Below are positions 13,037 to 24,584 of a DNA stretch of 64,000 nt, piece after piece. A program made the position numbers and the translations under genes. This stretch comes from Tetmemena sp. SeJ-2015 (taxonomy: Eukaryota; Ciliophora; Spirotrichea; Sporadotrichida; Oxytrichidae). Each line of letters begins with the position of its first letter. The stretch's first letter is position 1. The DNA is taken from NCBI GenBank assembly GCA_027382625.1, contig JAJKFJ010022802.1:62001-126000 (forward strand), in the 5' to 3' direction. Below the pieces are notes generated by a model, which was not told the DNA's origin, did not search any database, and was given only the letters and a program-made list of their open reading frames with translations.

Positions 13037-13199
13037 TCTTAAAAGGAGCTATTACGATATCTTTATATATACTCATCAGAATTTAATCAATTTTCAAATG
13101 CTCACTTTCATAGAATTATAATGAAAAAGAAGATTGGGAAAATGTTTTTTTTATAAATTACAAATGTTTTTTATTATTAAATCAGCTAAAATTTAATAT

Positions 13200-13487
13200 T
13201 TCGGTAATATTCAGTGCCGTTTTTCTAATAGGGTGATGTGTGACAATACAAATATAAATTGAGTGAGAAGAGGGAGTGAGTGGATCTCTCGATATATAAG
13301 AATTACCGTTGCACTAATCACTCTAGTACTGCTTTATAAGTGCTTGGATTTCCCTTATCTATTTCTGATTCTTAGATGAAGATTCTAGATCTAGTTCTCC
13401 AGTTTTATTTTTGGAACCTGCTCTCTAACTTTTAGCAACTAGGGAATCTTGGTTTCTAAAGGTACTTGCAGCAGGAGTCGTATTCAT
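13200..13487 (-). CDS. possible small protein
   Basis: From ATG 13487 the frame MNTTPAASTFRNQDSLVAKS continues with Ser/Lys/Gln-rich sequence to about 13200 without TGA. Its amino-acid make-up is like the coding parts nearby, but it has no domain. It could be an exon or MDS of a neighbouring gene. Confidence 0.3.
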
Positions 13488-13791
13488 ACTCGATTTACAA
13501 GATGCTCTTTTAGGATAGTCGCGAATCTGTGGGAGAAAAATTAAAATATAATGTCAAATCATATTCTAATTAGAATCAAATCATCTAGAATCATTAGGGT
13601 AAAGATTATTAAAAGTGAGCAAAATTTAAATATTTTATGATAATTAGCTTTGTTAATGTTTAGAATAAGAACAACAATTCAGAACTGCTATCAATAGTTC
13701 TTTTAGGGAATCTTTTTATTTCCTGCAGAAGCCGAGGTTTTGCTATACAAGTTGTAAGCCTCCTGAAGTGTAGTCTAAAATCTAATTAGCT

Positions 13792-15613
13792 TCAGGCAGT
13801 CTTAGAAATTTATTTAACTTATATTCTTATTACCAATAAACAAACACAATAGAAATGCTTCATGAATTCCTCGTAGTCGATTCTTCCGTCTCCATTCATT
13901 ACAAATCTTGATAATAATTATCATGAAACATTTAAGCGATTGGATTGATGTCGGCACTCAGCCCCAAAGTTTAAACATATGAAGAGAAAAGTGATGATCT
14001 CAGGCTCTGAAAGTTTGACTTCTGAGTCCTTTAGGCAGGAGATATACTCGTGTATTTCTAGGAATCCATTCTGGTTTCTGTCATTAAACATACTAAGAAT
14101 TTATTAAAAAATGCGATTGTGTCGTACTTCTTGAACAATTTGAAGAGATCAAGGCCTGTGAGATTGATTTCGTCAAGATTTTCTGCTGGCCTGTATGCAC
14201 CTGTTTGCATGAGAGTGCTTTTGTCGCTAAGACTTTTCACGCAGAATAATTCGTTAATCATGTCTCTACACTTCATAGCGAATTCTCCATATTTCACCTT
14301 GCCGTTTTCATCTGGCTGAGAGAGTCCAATCAAACTATGGATCTAGAAAGGAGTTAAAGTTGTCTTCTTAGATTTAAGCAGCGCATCTTGCACCTCAAGG
14401 ATAGTAATTTCCCCTGTATTAAAATCTATTAAGCTAAAATAATTCTCTAGATCATAGACTTTAAACATGTCCGTCAAATGATCTTGTAATTTCTCAATAT
14501 TGGTGTCCATAATCCTTGACTTAGCTAGTTCAAATCTCACATCGAAGAGTGTTAACTTAAAGTTCTTGTATTCGTAGTTATCATCCTTCAGGCTTCTCAT
14601 TATGATAAACCTCTGTATGCTTTGTCATCTAATTTTTATGACTTTATACAAGTTTATTGATCTCTTTGGGAGTTAGTAAATTAGATTGAGCCATGCTCCT
14701 CTTCAATTCGTAGGTAGAAACAAATCCGGTTTTTTGCTCGTCTATTCTTATGAACTTCTTTTGCAAGATATCATTGGTTTTATTGATTTCATCTTGATAC
14801 ACAAGTAGCAGGGCATCTCTATTAAGCTCTCTCTCATATGCCTTAGCCCTTTGCAGAGTCTTATTTCTTGCGAAGAAAGTTTGAATACTCTCGATTCCGA
14901 TGGGAATGAACTCCTCCCAGCTAATCATCCCATCTTAATTCTCATCTGCCAGTGCTACTAAAGTTTTAATATCGTTCTCACTCAAGCCATAGGAGAGAGT
15001 TTTAAAAGCATCATAGAACTCCTGATAGCTCAAATTTCCACTTCTATCTTTATCAGCTAGCTCGAACATTTCGTAAAGTGCTCTCTTTAGTGTGTTGATA
15101 AATCTGGGAGACTCAACATTAACTTTCTGTGACTTGCGCATTTCCTTCTGGAAGTCTTTCACCTTCATTATATCGAACTTTGGAACAAAGGGATCCACAG
15201 TCTTTCCCTTCTCATCAACTGTACGAGTGTATTCGAACTCTGTGCCCAAATGCAGCTAACTCTTTGATCTTGAGCTTATTCTCGAGCACTCTGTCAATCC
15301 AAGACTAAGGGTTGAATTAGAATGGAAATATTGAAATACCTCAAACATGTTAGTTCTCATAGTGTTGTCTAACTTATGCTTGAGTGACTCGTTCTCAAAG
15401 TTAAACTCGATGATGCAGTCGCCGTTAGCTTTCTCAATAAGGGAGAAAAATACTTTCACTGTGCCTTCAGGGATGGGCTTCAAGGGGTGTGGCTTGCTGA
15501 ACTCCACTTCATAGCTGTAAATGAGTTTAGAGATATTAAATGTATGGTTACTTGTAGATATTGGAGAACTTGTTTACGAAGAACACCTGATTCACTTTTA
15601 AAAATTAAATCAT
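13792..15613 (-). CDS. multi-EF-hand calcium-binding protein
   Basis: The start is ATG 15613. Successive EF-hand loops read DKDRSGNLSYQEF, DENQDGMISWEEF, DEQKTGFVSTYEL, DFNTGEITILEV, DENGKVKYGEF, DRNQNGFLEIHEY and NGDGRIDYEEF, so this is a long (about 500 aa) protein with seven loop-like units. Several have canonical Asp/Asn/Gly/Glu positions. Three GT..AG introns are visible: about 37 nt near 15510-15550, 35 nt near 15300-15335 and 37 nt near 14610-14647. Two IESs (pointers AGAGTT and TTTAAT) are needed to keep the frame, and the second falls just before a calcium-binding loop. Further small frame changes remain near 13900-13990. A role as a calcium sensor or buffer is inferred from the family. 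Confidence 0.8.
14083..14108 (-). other. 20-nt IES with TTTAAT pointer in the EF-hand gene
   Basis: TTTAAT (minus-strand reading) occurs at 14103-14108 and 14083-14088. Removing 20 nt with one copy joins KKYDTIAFFN directly to DRNQNGFLEIHEY, giving an intact EF-hand loop. There is no GT..AG. Confidence 0.8.
15236..15263 (-). other. 22-nt IES with AGAGTT pointer in the EF-hand gene
   Basis: AGAGTT (minus-strand reading) occurs at 15258-15263 and 15236-15241. Removing 22 nt with one copy turns the +1-shifted reading into VLENKLKIKEFEYTRTVDEK, which is continuous. Confidence 0.8.
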
Positions 15614-15938
15614 TATTCAGTACTATGAACTTTATTTTTCACATTAAAATTTCATTTTAATGGGGTTAATTGATGTATACCTTCGACCATTCAGTTACGA
15701 TTTTCTTTACTAACCAAAAAATGGAATAATTTGCATTCATTAAAATCACTTTTAGATTTAGCTCGATACCTTCTTCTTCTCTCATATTTATTTTATAATT
15801 ATTTCTAGTTAAGCCAAATTAAATTCTTAGATTCACTCAGAATAAGCAATATTGAGTAATGAGAGGTGGCTGCTATAAATTTTGATATAAAAATATGGAA
15901 TAATTATTTAAAATATAATATTGTTATAGTCTCGTTTA

Positions 15939-18675
15939 ATGGAGGCAACATCATTTAAGAAGAAATGTCCTGAGCCCAGACAAGGCTCGATCCATGACAA
16001 GAATTTTTTAAATACCAAGTCTTAAGCTCCTCAAAAAGGCTTCAATCCAGTCTCTAAAATATAATTTAATAATGATTGAGCATTTAAAATAAGCACTGCA
16101 AGTAAACCTATTAGCAAGAGCTATGGCACGAAGAACAGCACAAGCAACCGCACTTCTTTTGAGCCGGCACTCCCAGCCCCTCCTGTCAGGCGCTAACTCG
16201 CTCTCTTTGTTGCGCTCAGTTGTGACCAATTGCAGCCTAAGACCTACTCAGAAGCCAAGGCAGAAAAGAAAGCTCTTAGGATCATTATACTACTATATCC
16301 TGTCTATATTGCAATTTTAAGGAGTAAATTGCCAAATCCAAACGCCAAAATGAGCAACGAAGACGAGAAGATAGTGGACTCCTTCTTAAACTTCATTCTC
16401 TCCCTGAATTTCTAGAAAGTGTCAGAACAAGCTGGCCCTCAGACTAAAAGCAAGCCCACTTACCCTCAAGCCCCAATTTCGTAATTGGAGGCTCAGAGAC
16501 GAGCCCCTCCTTAATCTTCCCAAAGATCAAGAGCGAGCTCAGCAAAAAGTTCCAAAAGCCTCATTCCACAGAAAGCAAGCATCGAACAACCTGTAACCAG
16601 CTTTAAACTCTAGCCTCAACAGGAAGAGCCTAACACAGTCTAGTTCTATAGATCGTAAATATCATATCATTGATAACTATTCTTGTATGAGGAGTGGCTG
16701 AAGACCTTGAATCCAAACGAGCTTGATCAAACTTAGTACCGAATAGCCCAGGGATTCATCAGTCTCGTGGAGGGCAAGCAAGGAACACAATAAGAAATTG
16801 ACTACTACTTGACCCTCCTCGTCGAGCAAGGGGCTATCGATATGCCAATGAGAGCTTACCTGGAATAATTCTGCTATCAGACTATGACTGTCATTGGTCC
16901 TGATGGCAATGAAATCTAATGCTCTGAGCTCCTCAGTCAAACTTCATAAATTAATGATGTCTCTGGGCTTGTTGGAGCTGGTGATGAGAATCTTTGTGGT
17001 GTCCAAGACTAGAGATAAACACTCTAGTCTATCTCATTAAATCACTGTAATTTGAAACTTTTAAGGAGTAGATGGTGAAAAATCACATGCCGAGGAGGTC
17101 CTTAGTCTGGAGCAGATAAAGATTCTTGAGCTTTTCAATTAGCAATTGGAAGTGGGCTTCCACAATCAAAATAGTTCATTCTTGACCATAAAATAGAGGA
17201 GTGTATTAATGATGAATGCCTTAATTTTGTCTGATCAAGAATAAACTTAGAAGGTGTCTTGGATCCTTTAAGAGTGCTACAATAAGATTCAAGACTTGGT
17301 GCTTCATGAGCTCAACTTGGGCTAGCCTTCTGTAGAGCCAGAGCTATTGGGTCTGATTCAAAGCGTGTCCTACTTGCGTCAAATTCAGATTCAAAGTTGG
17401 CCTCAAGAGCACTAGATACAATATCTAATGCTAGTTCAACAGCAAATGATTGCAGTCATCTTAATGAAATTATATGCTTGAGTTGATTCTCTAATAAGTT
17501 GCATTGTTAATGTACTACCGAACCAAAGACCCCTCTGACAAGTCCACAGTGGAGCTACTATAATATCTGTATTACTGCTCTCAGCTTGACTAAAGCTACC
17601 TCTAGGTGCCAGTCCCCACTCTTCAAGCTTTGAACAATCTCTAGACTCACTCTTAGTAATCATAAATCGAAGAGGAGGACAACACTCACTAAAAGAGCGA
17701 GATTCCCTCTGAATAAAACTTCCTGGGGTGCAAGCGGTGTTTCATACACGTTGGCATCGCAAATTATATTGTTCAATAGAAATAACAGCAATTTTATATA
17801 AGTGTAGATGTAGTAGTAAATATTCAAACTATTGATTTGAAATTTTTTGCAATCTTTGCTAAGATAGCAAGAGATAAGGGAGGAAGCGATTCAGCCAACT
17901 GAATTATTTTTAGTTGAAGAACAAGCTTAAGAGGCTGAAAGAGCGCTTGATTGTGAAATGGAAGAGCCCTTGGAAGAGGGAGGCTAAGAGAATAATTAGG
18001 TTTAAGAGGAGACTTTGGTGAAGGTGGCAGAAATTATTCCATCTTAATTAGAAGTCCCTGAGTCCATAAATATTAACTAATAGCAGCACTCTTAATCAGA
18101 GTCAACAGATGCAGTCTCGCCAGAGTAATAAGAATCTTAAGCCAGACCCCCTCAAGCTTTTAATTTCATTGTGATATTTCGTGATGTGTATTTAGGATTA
18201 ATTTGAAGCCAGCTTGCAAAGCACTGTCCAAAAGCCCGTGAGGACTGAGACTGAAATCATCATCAAATCTGTTCCTTTAAAGAGCTCTTTAAAAGACTAG
18301 TCTGAAGCATCGATCGAAGCTACAAACTAGGCTGATCAGCCCTCAGCCGAGTATTGCGCCTCCATCCCTTCTTTAGGGTCCCTTCAAGGGGCGTAGTTGA
18401 AGACTACAGGCGGGGGTGAAGACTTGATCTCTTAGATCTAGCCTCTGATTCAGAATTAGTATAGCCACAACACCATCATCATCAATTAGAACCACTACTA
18501 CATCACTAACAACTACAGTGCTTCCTTATTATGTTATTGAATTGATTAAATTGCAAATAACTCTTCGAATTAGAGCCACACTGAGGGTGGTAGTCCAGTG
18601 GCAGCTGCCGCTTCTGCCAAGAAAAAGCTTATCGACAAATCTAATTCAAAAGCTGCCGCCTAAGATAAGAAATGA
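15939..18675 (+). CDS. large Gln-rich hypothetical protein
   Basis: The start is ATG 15939 (MEATSFKKKCPEPRQGSI) and the end is TGA 18673-18675 after an Ala/Lys stretch (AAAASAKKKLIDKSNSKAAA). Between them lie Ser/Pro/Gln-rich segments, a more structured block at about 16660-16960 (FLYEEWLKTLNPNELDQTQY, DYYLTLLVEQGAIDMPMRAY) and another at 17060-17660 (EQIKILELFNQQLEVGFHNQ). Many Gln are encoded by TAG/TAA. Breaks near 16070, 17060 and 18530 show that IESs or introns remain. Function is unknown; the composition is typical of ciliate regulatory or scaffold proteins. Confidence 0.5.
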
Positions 18676-18834
18676 GTTAATAATAATATACCAAAATTAT
18701 ATAAAAAATCAGCTCAGAAGAGGAGATTTTATCATATTGAGCTTTACTGACAAAAGAAATTGTACCACAACCTTCTTTAAAAATAATAAGGTAATAAATT
18801 TTTAATTCATTATTTAGCAAAAATTTTAATAAAA

Positions 18835-19353
18835 TAGAAAATGAAGATGAAGGAAAAAATTCAATAATCTATAAAGAGAAGTTCAATTTAATTACAGAGA
18901 AATTATTAAAGCTCTTATAAATATTTATCATTCACAAATATAATTTGATATTAGAGAGAGAGAGAGCATTATTGCCTATCTATTATGATGATCAAGGTAA
19001 TTAAAATTGCCAATTTACCTTAAGTTAAGATCCTACTCTTAAAAGCTGCAGATCATCTGTTTATTATAAAAAGTCACTAGTTTGCTGCTACCAGTAATAT
19101 AATAACTTTTTATAGCTGTAAGAAATCACAGGAGCTATCACCAGCAGCACAATTAAATGGCCAAAATCCCTTACCTTTCATTTCTCGCCCTCATTGATTA
19201 AGGGACGAATTTTTGCTGGAGCACCTAGTATTTAAATATATTAAATTCTTTTGGTGATAAGAGCTCTTTAGATGTTAATAATAATGTAAAGCTAAGCGGT
19301 AAATAAGAGACTCAAGCCTGATGATGGCCAAAATAATGTATCCTTAAAACTAT
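18835..19353 (+). CDS. possible coding segment, unrecognised
   Basis: A frame of about 170 codons, open only under the TGA-stop code, runs from NEDEGKNSIIYKEKFNLITE to a TGA near 19353. It includes TIKWPKSLTFHFSPSLIKGR. It has no clear ATG and no domain. With TGA the only stop, open frames of this length also arise by chance in AT-rich DNA. Confidence 0.25.
18952..18968. repeat. (GA)n microsatellite
   Basis: A short run of alternating GA lies in AT-rich DNA (TTAGAGAGAGAGAGAGC). It is probably a simple repeat with no further meaning. Confidence 0.6.
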
Positions 19354-19359
19354 GAGTAT

Positions 19360-19960
19360 TGGCTGGGCTGAGAGAGTCCATTTATTATATAGTTCACTTA
19401 ATTATATTCACCACAGTTCTATTTACTCACCATTACACTGTGAAATAATATTTAAGCTACATTTGGGAAACTGGTTACTTTGAATTAAATAAGTTAAATA
19501 CTTATTAAATTCTTAAGATTTTGTTGAGGATTTAGAGAGGAAAGGAATATTCGTCTTTTAGAGAATTTACATAGTAGTTCAGAAGAAAGGTTTAATTTTA
19601 AATAATTGGGATAATATAGTAAGAATATACTTGGAAAATATTATTGGCTAAAATAATAAGCATTCTATTGCTGGTTGATTTTCAGTTTGGCCAATACATA
19701 TAAAAACAGACACGGTTTCTTATTTTAAAGATTCTCATAGCAAATCTCCTTTAAGTATTTCATATTCTTCATTATAATCAATAATTAGCTTTCAACAATA
19801 CATGCCTAAGATGAGATCTTCTACAAAAATATGTAAAGTAATCCTAACTAAAACTTGAGACATAATCAAATAAATTTGAGAAACTTACCTACCATTGATT
19901 TTATATAGTTCAATTTTTTATAATTTAATCTCTATTATCTGCTAAATTGTGTGCTATATT
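19360..19960. other. AT-rich intergenic stretch
   Basis: I see no coding pattern, RNA gene or repeat array here. The next gene starts at 19966. The stretch probably includes its 5' flank. Confidence 0.4.
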
Positions 19961-19965
19961 AAGGA

Positions 19966-22900
19966 ATGAGCACAGTGCGAATGCTAGAAGATGAAGAAGG
20001 GGGTCTAGATATAGATGACCTGCTAAGTGAATCAGAGAGTGGTGACTCTAATAACTCTTCCTCAGGAGAGGAAAGAAACACAGGCAAGCGCAAGCTCTAG
20101 AGCAGTATCGACTCTTTCAGCAGGAGACAAGGCAGAGGATCTTCTGGGGTTGCTGCAGCCTGTGCCTACATAAAGCAAGAGTAGATCTACTAGGATGAAC
20201 AGTAGATCATGTCATAGCAACCCAACTATCTCTCCAATCATATAAGCTACACTCAGTATACTCAACCCTCACTAAGAAAGTGTAAGCAAGAGAGGACGGA
20301 CTAGTAAGAAGAGGAAGAGGATGAAGATGAAGAAATCGACATGGAGGAGGCAGAGTAAGAACTTGAAAAAATGAATAGAAGGAGATAGAAGAAGGAGAGA
20401 GGAGAGTAAGATAGCGATAAGGAAGCAAATACACTAGATAATACTTCAAGCACCAACAGAGATGACACAAACCAAGACCACTCCAGTTCGTAAGACTATT
20501 CCTCCAACGACAACAATGAGTAGTAACCTATAAATGGGAATAATCACTTTGGCAATCAAAGCGGATACTTCCATCAGAACTCAAGTTTTAACCAGCATGG
20601 CTAAGGAGGCATCACTACCACTTTCTTTAGGAAGAAAAAGATGAACTAGTATTATGATGATACAAACCATCCAAATAGTGCATTTAATAACAGCCATAGA
20701 GCAAAGCCAGAGTGGATGGTTGACTTTTCTCATTTTCCAGTAGAGGCATAGACTATGGATGAAGCTTTAGAAAAGTATAATGAGCAAGGACTGCAACTTA
20801 AAATCCAGTTTAAGAAGGGCAATACTCGAAAGAATGAAGCAGGCTTTACCCTATAATTCTCATTAAGATGCTTCAAAGGAGCAGGTCTCAAGCCTAAATT
20901 AAACTAAGGAATAGCTCTAAAAACATAATAACTAACTGACTGCCCAGTCAAAACCCAATTATCTTTTGTATTGAAAGTTATTTTAATTAGATTATAATGC
21001 ATTTTCTTCCAAATATATTAAATTTTAAATTTCAAAACTCGTAAATATAATGGGTTTGTGAGTGCTTGTGAAGTTCAAATGGGTTCCAGAACGAATGGGT
21101 TACCTGAGATCTCGATCTTTGCGAATGCAGCATAACCACCCAATTGAGATAAAGGATAAGCACATCATCTCCAATAAAATGATAGAGAATGAATTGAGGC
21201 TTTTTGCTAAGTGCAAAGTTTCAGTTAACTTAATGGTTGCTTGCATCTAAAGGAAGTATAGAGTTAAAGTACGCTATCAAGATGTCTACAATTTAGTAAA
21301 GCAAATTAAAAAGACTAGTCCTGAACTTCAGGGAATGGGAAATCTTAAAGAGTAGGAAACTGAGTTCGAACAGCTTTTTGAAATGCTCAATAACTACAAC
21401 CAGACCTATATCAGTCTCGCATCTTCTATCGCAAATTAGCACAAGACGCTGGAAACAAGTTAAAAGAATTCAAATAATTAAACCAAAAATGACGAAAAAG
21501 GAGCAAAGGGAAAAAGCAGGCAAGATCAAACTCAGGAAAGTAAATAAACTAAGTCCAAAGGCAAAGCTCAGACGTAGTCTAAGCCGGATACTTAACAGCC
21601 AAAGCTAGACGAGTAATTACAGAAGCAAAATCAACTCTTTAATCCAGAGGGGAGCACAGCAAGACTAAGATATGCTTTTGAACTTGAAGAGGATAAATAG
21701 AAGTACCCCATTTCTCAGTTGAAGTTGGAGCACATTCAGAATATCTTCTTATAATTTGATAATATGCGCCAAAATTACCATCGCTTCAATGAGATCCTGT
21801 TCATAGATTCAACAATTAAGCACAGGTCAGGTATACTTGAACCTCTTGTAGACAAGTTTGCCACTCCAAATGTTAAGACTGAGAAAAAAGGAGAAAAATC
21901 CTCTAACAACAATAGTATTGCTAAATTGATTCTAATTAATTTAATAAGTTCTTTGCCGTTAAATATTTATTACGATTTCAGCAATAATTAGAGGTAGGAA
22001 TCTTTTGGCAAACTAGACCACGCTCTTGAGATGAGCTTAGTTCTTATAAGTGGATTGAATAATGAAGGGAAGAACGTGCTATTTGGGTTTGGCCTAGTGA
22101 AGTATCCTGATGTTCGCAGTTTGAGGTGGACTATGAAGAGATTCCTAGAATTCAGCAAACATGAGTAGCGTGGAAAGATCTACCCTCAATCCATAATTTG
22201 CCCCTACGATCTTTGTCTAAATGAAGCGATTGACCGCACATTTGCACTCAAGACAAAGTAAATCCTTCTATGCTAGAATAGCATCAACAGGCAGTTGAGA
22301 ATCCATTTCTCTCAACTCTCTTCGCAACAAGAGCTCTCAACTAAGTAGATTTACAACCACTTGAAAGATGTAGTCCACACCGAGGACTCAGACTAGTTTT
22401 CTGAAATTACAAGAGATTATATTTAGTATTGGTTAAGAAGTACTTGAGCCTGAGATGCTAATCAGACTTAAGGAGATTTTTCAAATAAAAGAGAAATGGG
22501 CATCGGCCTTTACTTAGAAGCAAATATTCTCGTGTGATGTCCACTGTTTAGCCAGAGCAGATGCTGTAAATCATCTGATAACTTCAAATCTATTTTGCAA
22601 GGCTTCATTAATTGAGCTAATAAAGCTAATCGAGGATGTTGATCAAAAGATCGAATAACGTTGCTAGCAGACTGCTTAGTAGGGCTCTTTTAAGCAGATT
22701 ATCCATCATCCTTTGCTTAGATAGCTCAATACTATGTTTACTAAGTTTGCCTATGAGCACATGGTTTATCAATTCATGCTCAGCCATTAGGGGAAATTAG
22801 TGTCAATGCAGAGGTAGTTTGAAAATGGATTTAGTGGAGATTACTTGGTGCTAGAATGGATATCCCCAGACTGGGTGGAGTTCAAAGTTAAGCTAATTTT

Positions 22901-23459
22901 TAATGGCACTGCCTAATAGACAACTTCAAATTAATCCACATCTGAATCTCATTCCCAGCCTACCTCAGATCAGAATGAAAATAATCATCAAGCTAAACCT
23001 CAATAGCAATCTGAAGCTAAGTTTAGTAAAAATTTCAAACAGCTGCCGCCTCATTAAAATCCTAGCTACTTGAATTAAAGTCAGATTCTTTCAGAGTGCT
23101 ATTGTAATTGTGACTACTATCATCAGTTCAATCTCATCTGTCAGCATATATTTACAGTATTTAATACTCTATAAATTAAGAGAATAGGTAAAAGCTACAG
23201 GCTATTTAGTCGCTGGCTCAGAGAGGCAGAGCATGATGAGTATTTTAGTGAAAATATCAGCATAATAAATCCCTATCAGATAAGAATGACAGAAAAGGAA
23301 AGAATTGGCTTTGCAAACATTAACCAGAATAGTGCTTCTGAAATGGGTCCATCTATAAGTACTTGTGGAATGCCATTTGAAATTGCACATAGAGGCGATT
23401 ATATACAAATGGATGGCCATCTCATCAATAAGTCTATTATATAAACAGATTTTAAATGA
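19966..23459 (+). CDS. FAR1-type zinc finger / MULE transposase / SWIM protein
   Basis: The start is ATG 19966 and the end is TGA 23459, giving about 1,100 aa. After an acidic, Ser/Gln-rich N-terminus comes a FAR1/WRKY-GCM-type DNA-binding domain with cysteines in LRCFKGAG and TDCPVKTQ and histidines in QHNHPI (about 20860-21150). A MULE transposase core follows, with an acidic strand NEILFIDST, then LISGLNNEGKNVLFGFGLVK and a second Asp in ICPYDLCLNEAI (about 21785-22230). A SWIM zinc finger CYCNC..ICQH lies at about 23096-23150. A 97-nt GT..AG intron (20977-21073) splits the DNA-binding domain. A 72-nt IES with CAATA pointers lies at 21910-21986, and a small frame change near 22430 fits a TTA-bounded 10-nt IES. 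Introns and IESs within it argue for a gene kept in the somatic genome rather than an active germline-limited transposon. Confidence 0.82.
21910..21986 (+). other. 72-nt IES with CAATA pointer in the MULE gene
   Basis: CAATA occurs at 21910-21914 and 21982-21986. The 72-nt AT-rich insert encodes a hydrophobic run absent from the family. Removing it joins the Asn-rich linker to RQESFGKLDHALEMSLVLIS. The best GT..AG reading would break the frame. Confidence 0.6.
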
Positions 23460-23643
23460 GCTTTGTAACTATTACACTTAATTTATATAACATTTTAAAT
23501 AAATCAAAGTTAATATTGAAATAGAAACTAAATGCAAGAATTTATTATGGGAGAGTAAAGCAAATGTTAAAATCAAAGGTTAATTAAGTTGAAATTTGTG
23601 AGGCTCCCAAAAATTCTTTCTATAATTAATTACTTATTGATCG

Positions 23644-24584
23644 ATGGCAATATTTGCTGAACTAGACAAAATAAACTAAAAGCTTGCAGATTAGATAGGA
23701 AAGCCCGAAGGTAGACATCTTTCTTTATAGACTATTGGACAAGATTATGTTAACTTGCTTTTATAGATCAAGTGAGGCTGATAGTATGCTTGCTAGTGAT
23801 TTATCCACTGTGTTGGTTTTTGGGTATGGCAGTAAGAGGAAAACTTCCAAGACACTTATTTAGCATGGTCTCTGGTTTGATATTGCAGATTTACATGTAT
23901 CGAGATGGAGTGTTACACTCACTAGTCATGACTCTGATTACTTACTTCCTCATGAATATCCTGCCTAGAAATCAGCAGCACAAAGCAAATTAATTCTTCA
24001 AAGAGTATAAGGAATGTTTTTTAAGCAGTATTTGTGTTCACCATGGGATATCTGAGTGCATCTCACATTTATCGCATGCTTGTGAACTTCGGAGGCTGGG
24101 ATTTGGATATTACAACTTTCACCATGATCTTAACTTGCAAACTCTCCGCTCTTTCTTTCTGCTACAAGGATGGAGGAGAGAAAGAGGATAGCTTGATTTA
24201 GGATTAAAAGGAAAGAAAAGTTATCAAAATGCCTACTCCTCTAGAAATGATGAGCTACGTGTTCTTCTGCGGAGGATCAATTTGTGGTCCTTTCTACGAG
24301 TATTCAGACTACATCAACTATATCGAGATGCAGGGAATTTATTAAAAAGTACCAGTCTCTATCCTACAATCCCTTGTCAGGCTATTACACGGATTCAGTA
24401 AGTAAACCTTACTATAAAGCTCATTGAGTCATTCTTTCAACAAGTTGAATAATTTTGTTCGACCAATATTAATCAAATTATAGTATGCTTGGTCATCAAC
24501 TTAGTCTTGGGCAATTACTTCTGGGTTCAATTCTGTGGAACAGAAGAATTCACTACCTACAGCTTCCCTTACAAAGTGATGTAC
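23644..24584 (+). CDS. MBOAT acyltransferase, N-terminal half (scrambled gene, part 1 of 2)
   Basis: The start is ATG 23644 (MAIFAELDKINQ). The frame encodes the first half of a membrane-bound O-acyltransferase of the lysophospholipid type. Hydrophobic helices such as LIVCLLVIYPLCWFLGM and LVINLVLGNYFWVQFCG flank the conserved central segment TMGYLSASHIYRM, FTMILTCKLSALSF and GSICGPFYEYSDY. Two IESs (pointers CAAG and AAGCA) and an 86-nt GT..AG intron (24398-24483) must be removed. MBOAT similarity stops exactly at the 11-bp repeat AAGTGATGTAC (24574-24584). The missing half, with the Asn and His of the active site, lies at 47490-48278 on the other strand. The family transfers acyl chains to lysophospholipids in the ER membrane. 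Confidence 0.88.
23740..23772 (+). other. 29-nt IES with CAAG pointer in MBOAT part 1
   Basis: CAAG occurs at 23740-23743 and 23769-23772. Removing 29 nt with one copy joins LSLQTIGQ to VRLIVCLLVIYPLCW in frame, which is the usual start of the first MBOAT helix. Confidence 0.65.
23983..24027 (+). other. 40-nt IES with AAGCA pointer in MBOAT part 1
   Basis: AAGCA occurs at 23983-23987 and 24023-24027. Removing 40 nt with one copy joins RNQQHKA to VFVFTMGYLSASHIYRM in frame. No GT..AG reading does this. Confidence 0.85.
24574..24584 (+). other. outgoing 11-bp pointer AAGTGATGTAC of the scrambled MBOAT gene
   Basis: These 11 bases are identical to the minus-strand bases 48278-48268. Upstream of this copy the frame is MBOAT; downstream it is not. 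At the other copy the reverse holds. One retained copy gives FPYKVMYYFIAMTSQRF in frame. Confidence 0.88.

Noticed and set aside
23202..23420. Minus-strand frame of 72 codons
   Set aside because: It lies opposite the C-terminus of the MULE gene, just after the SWIM motif.
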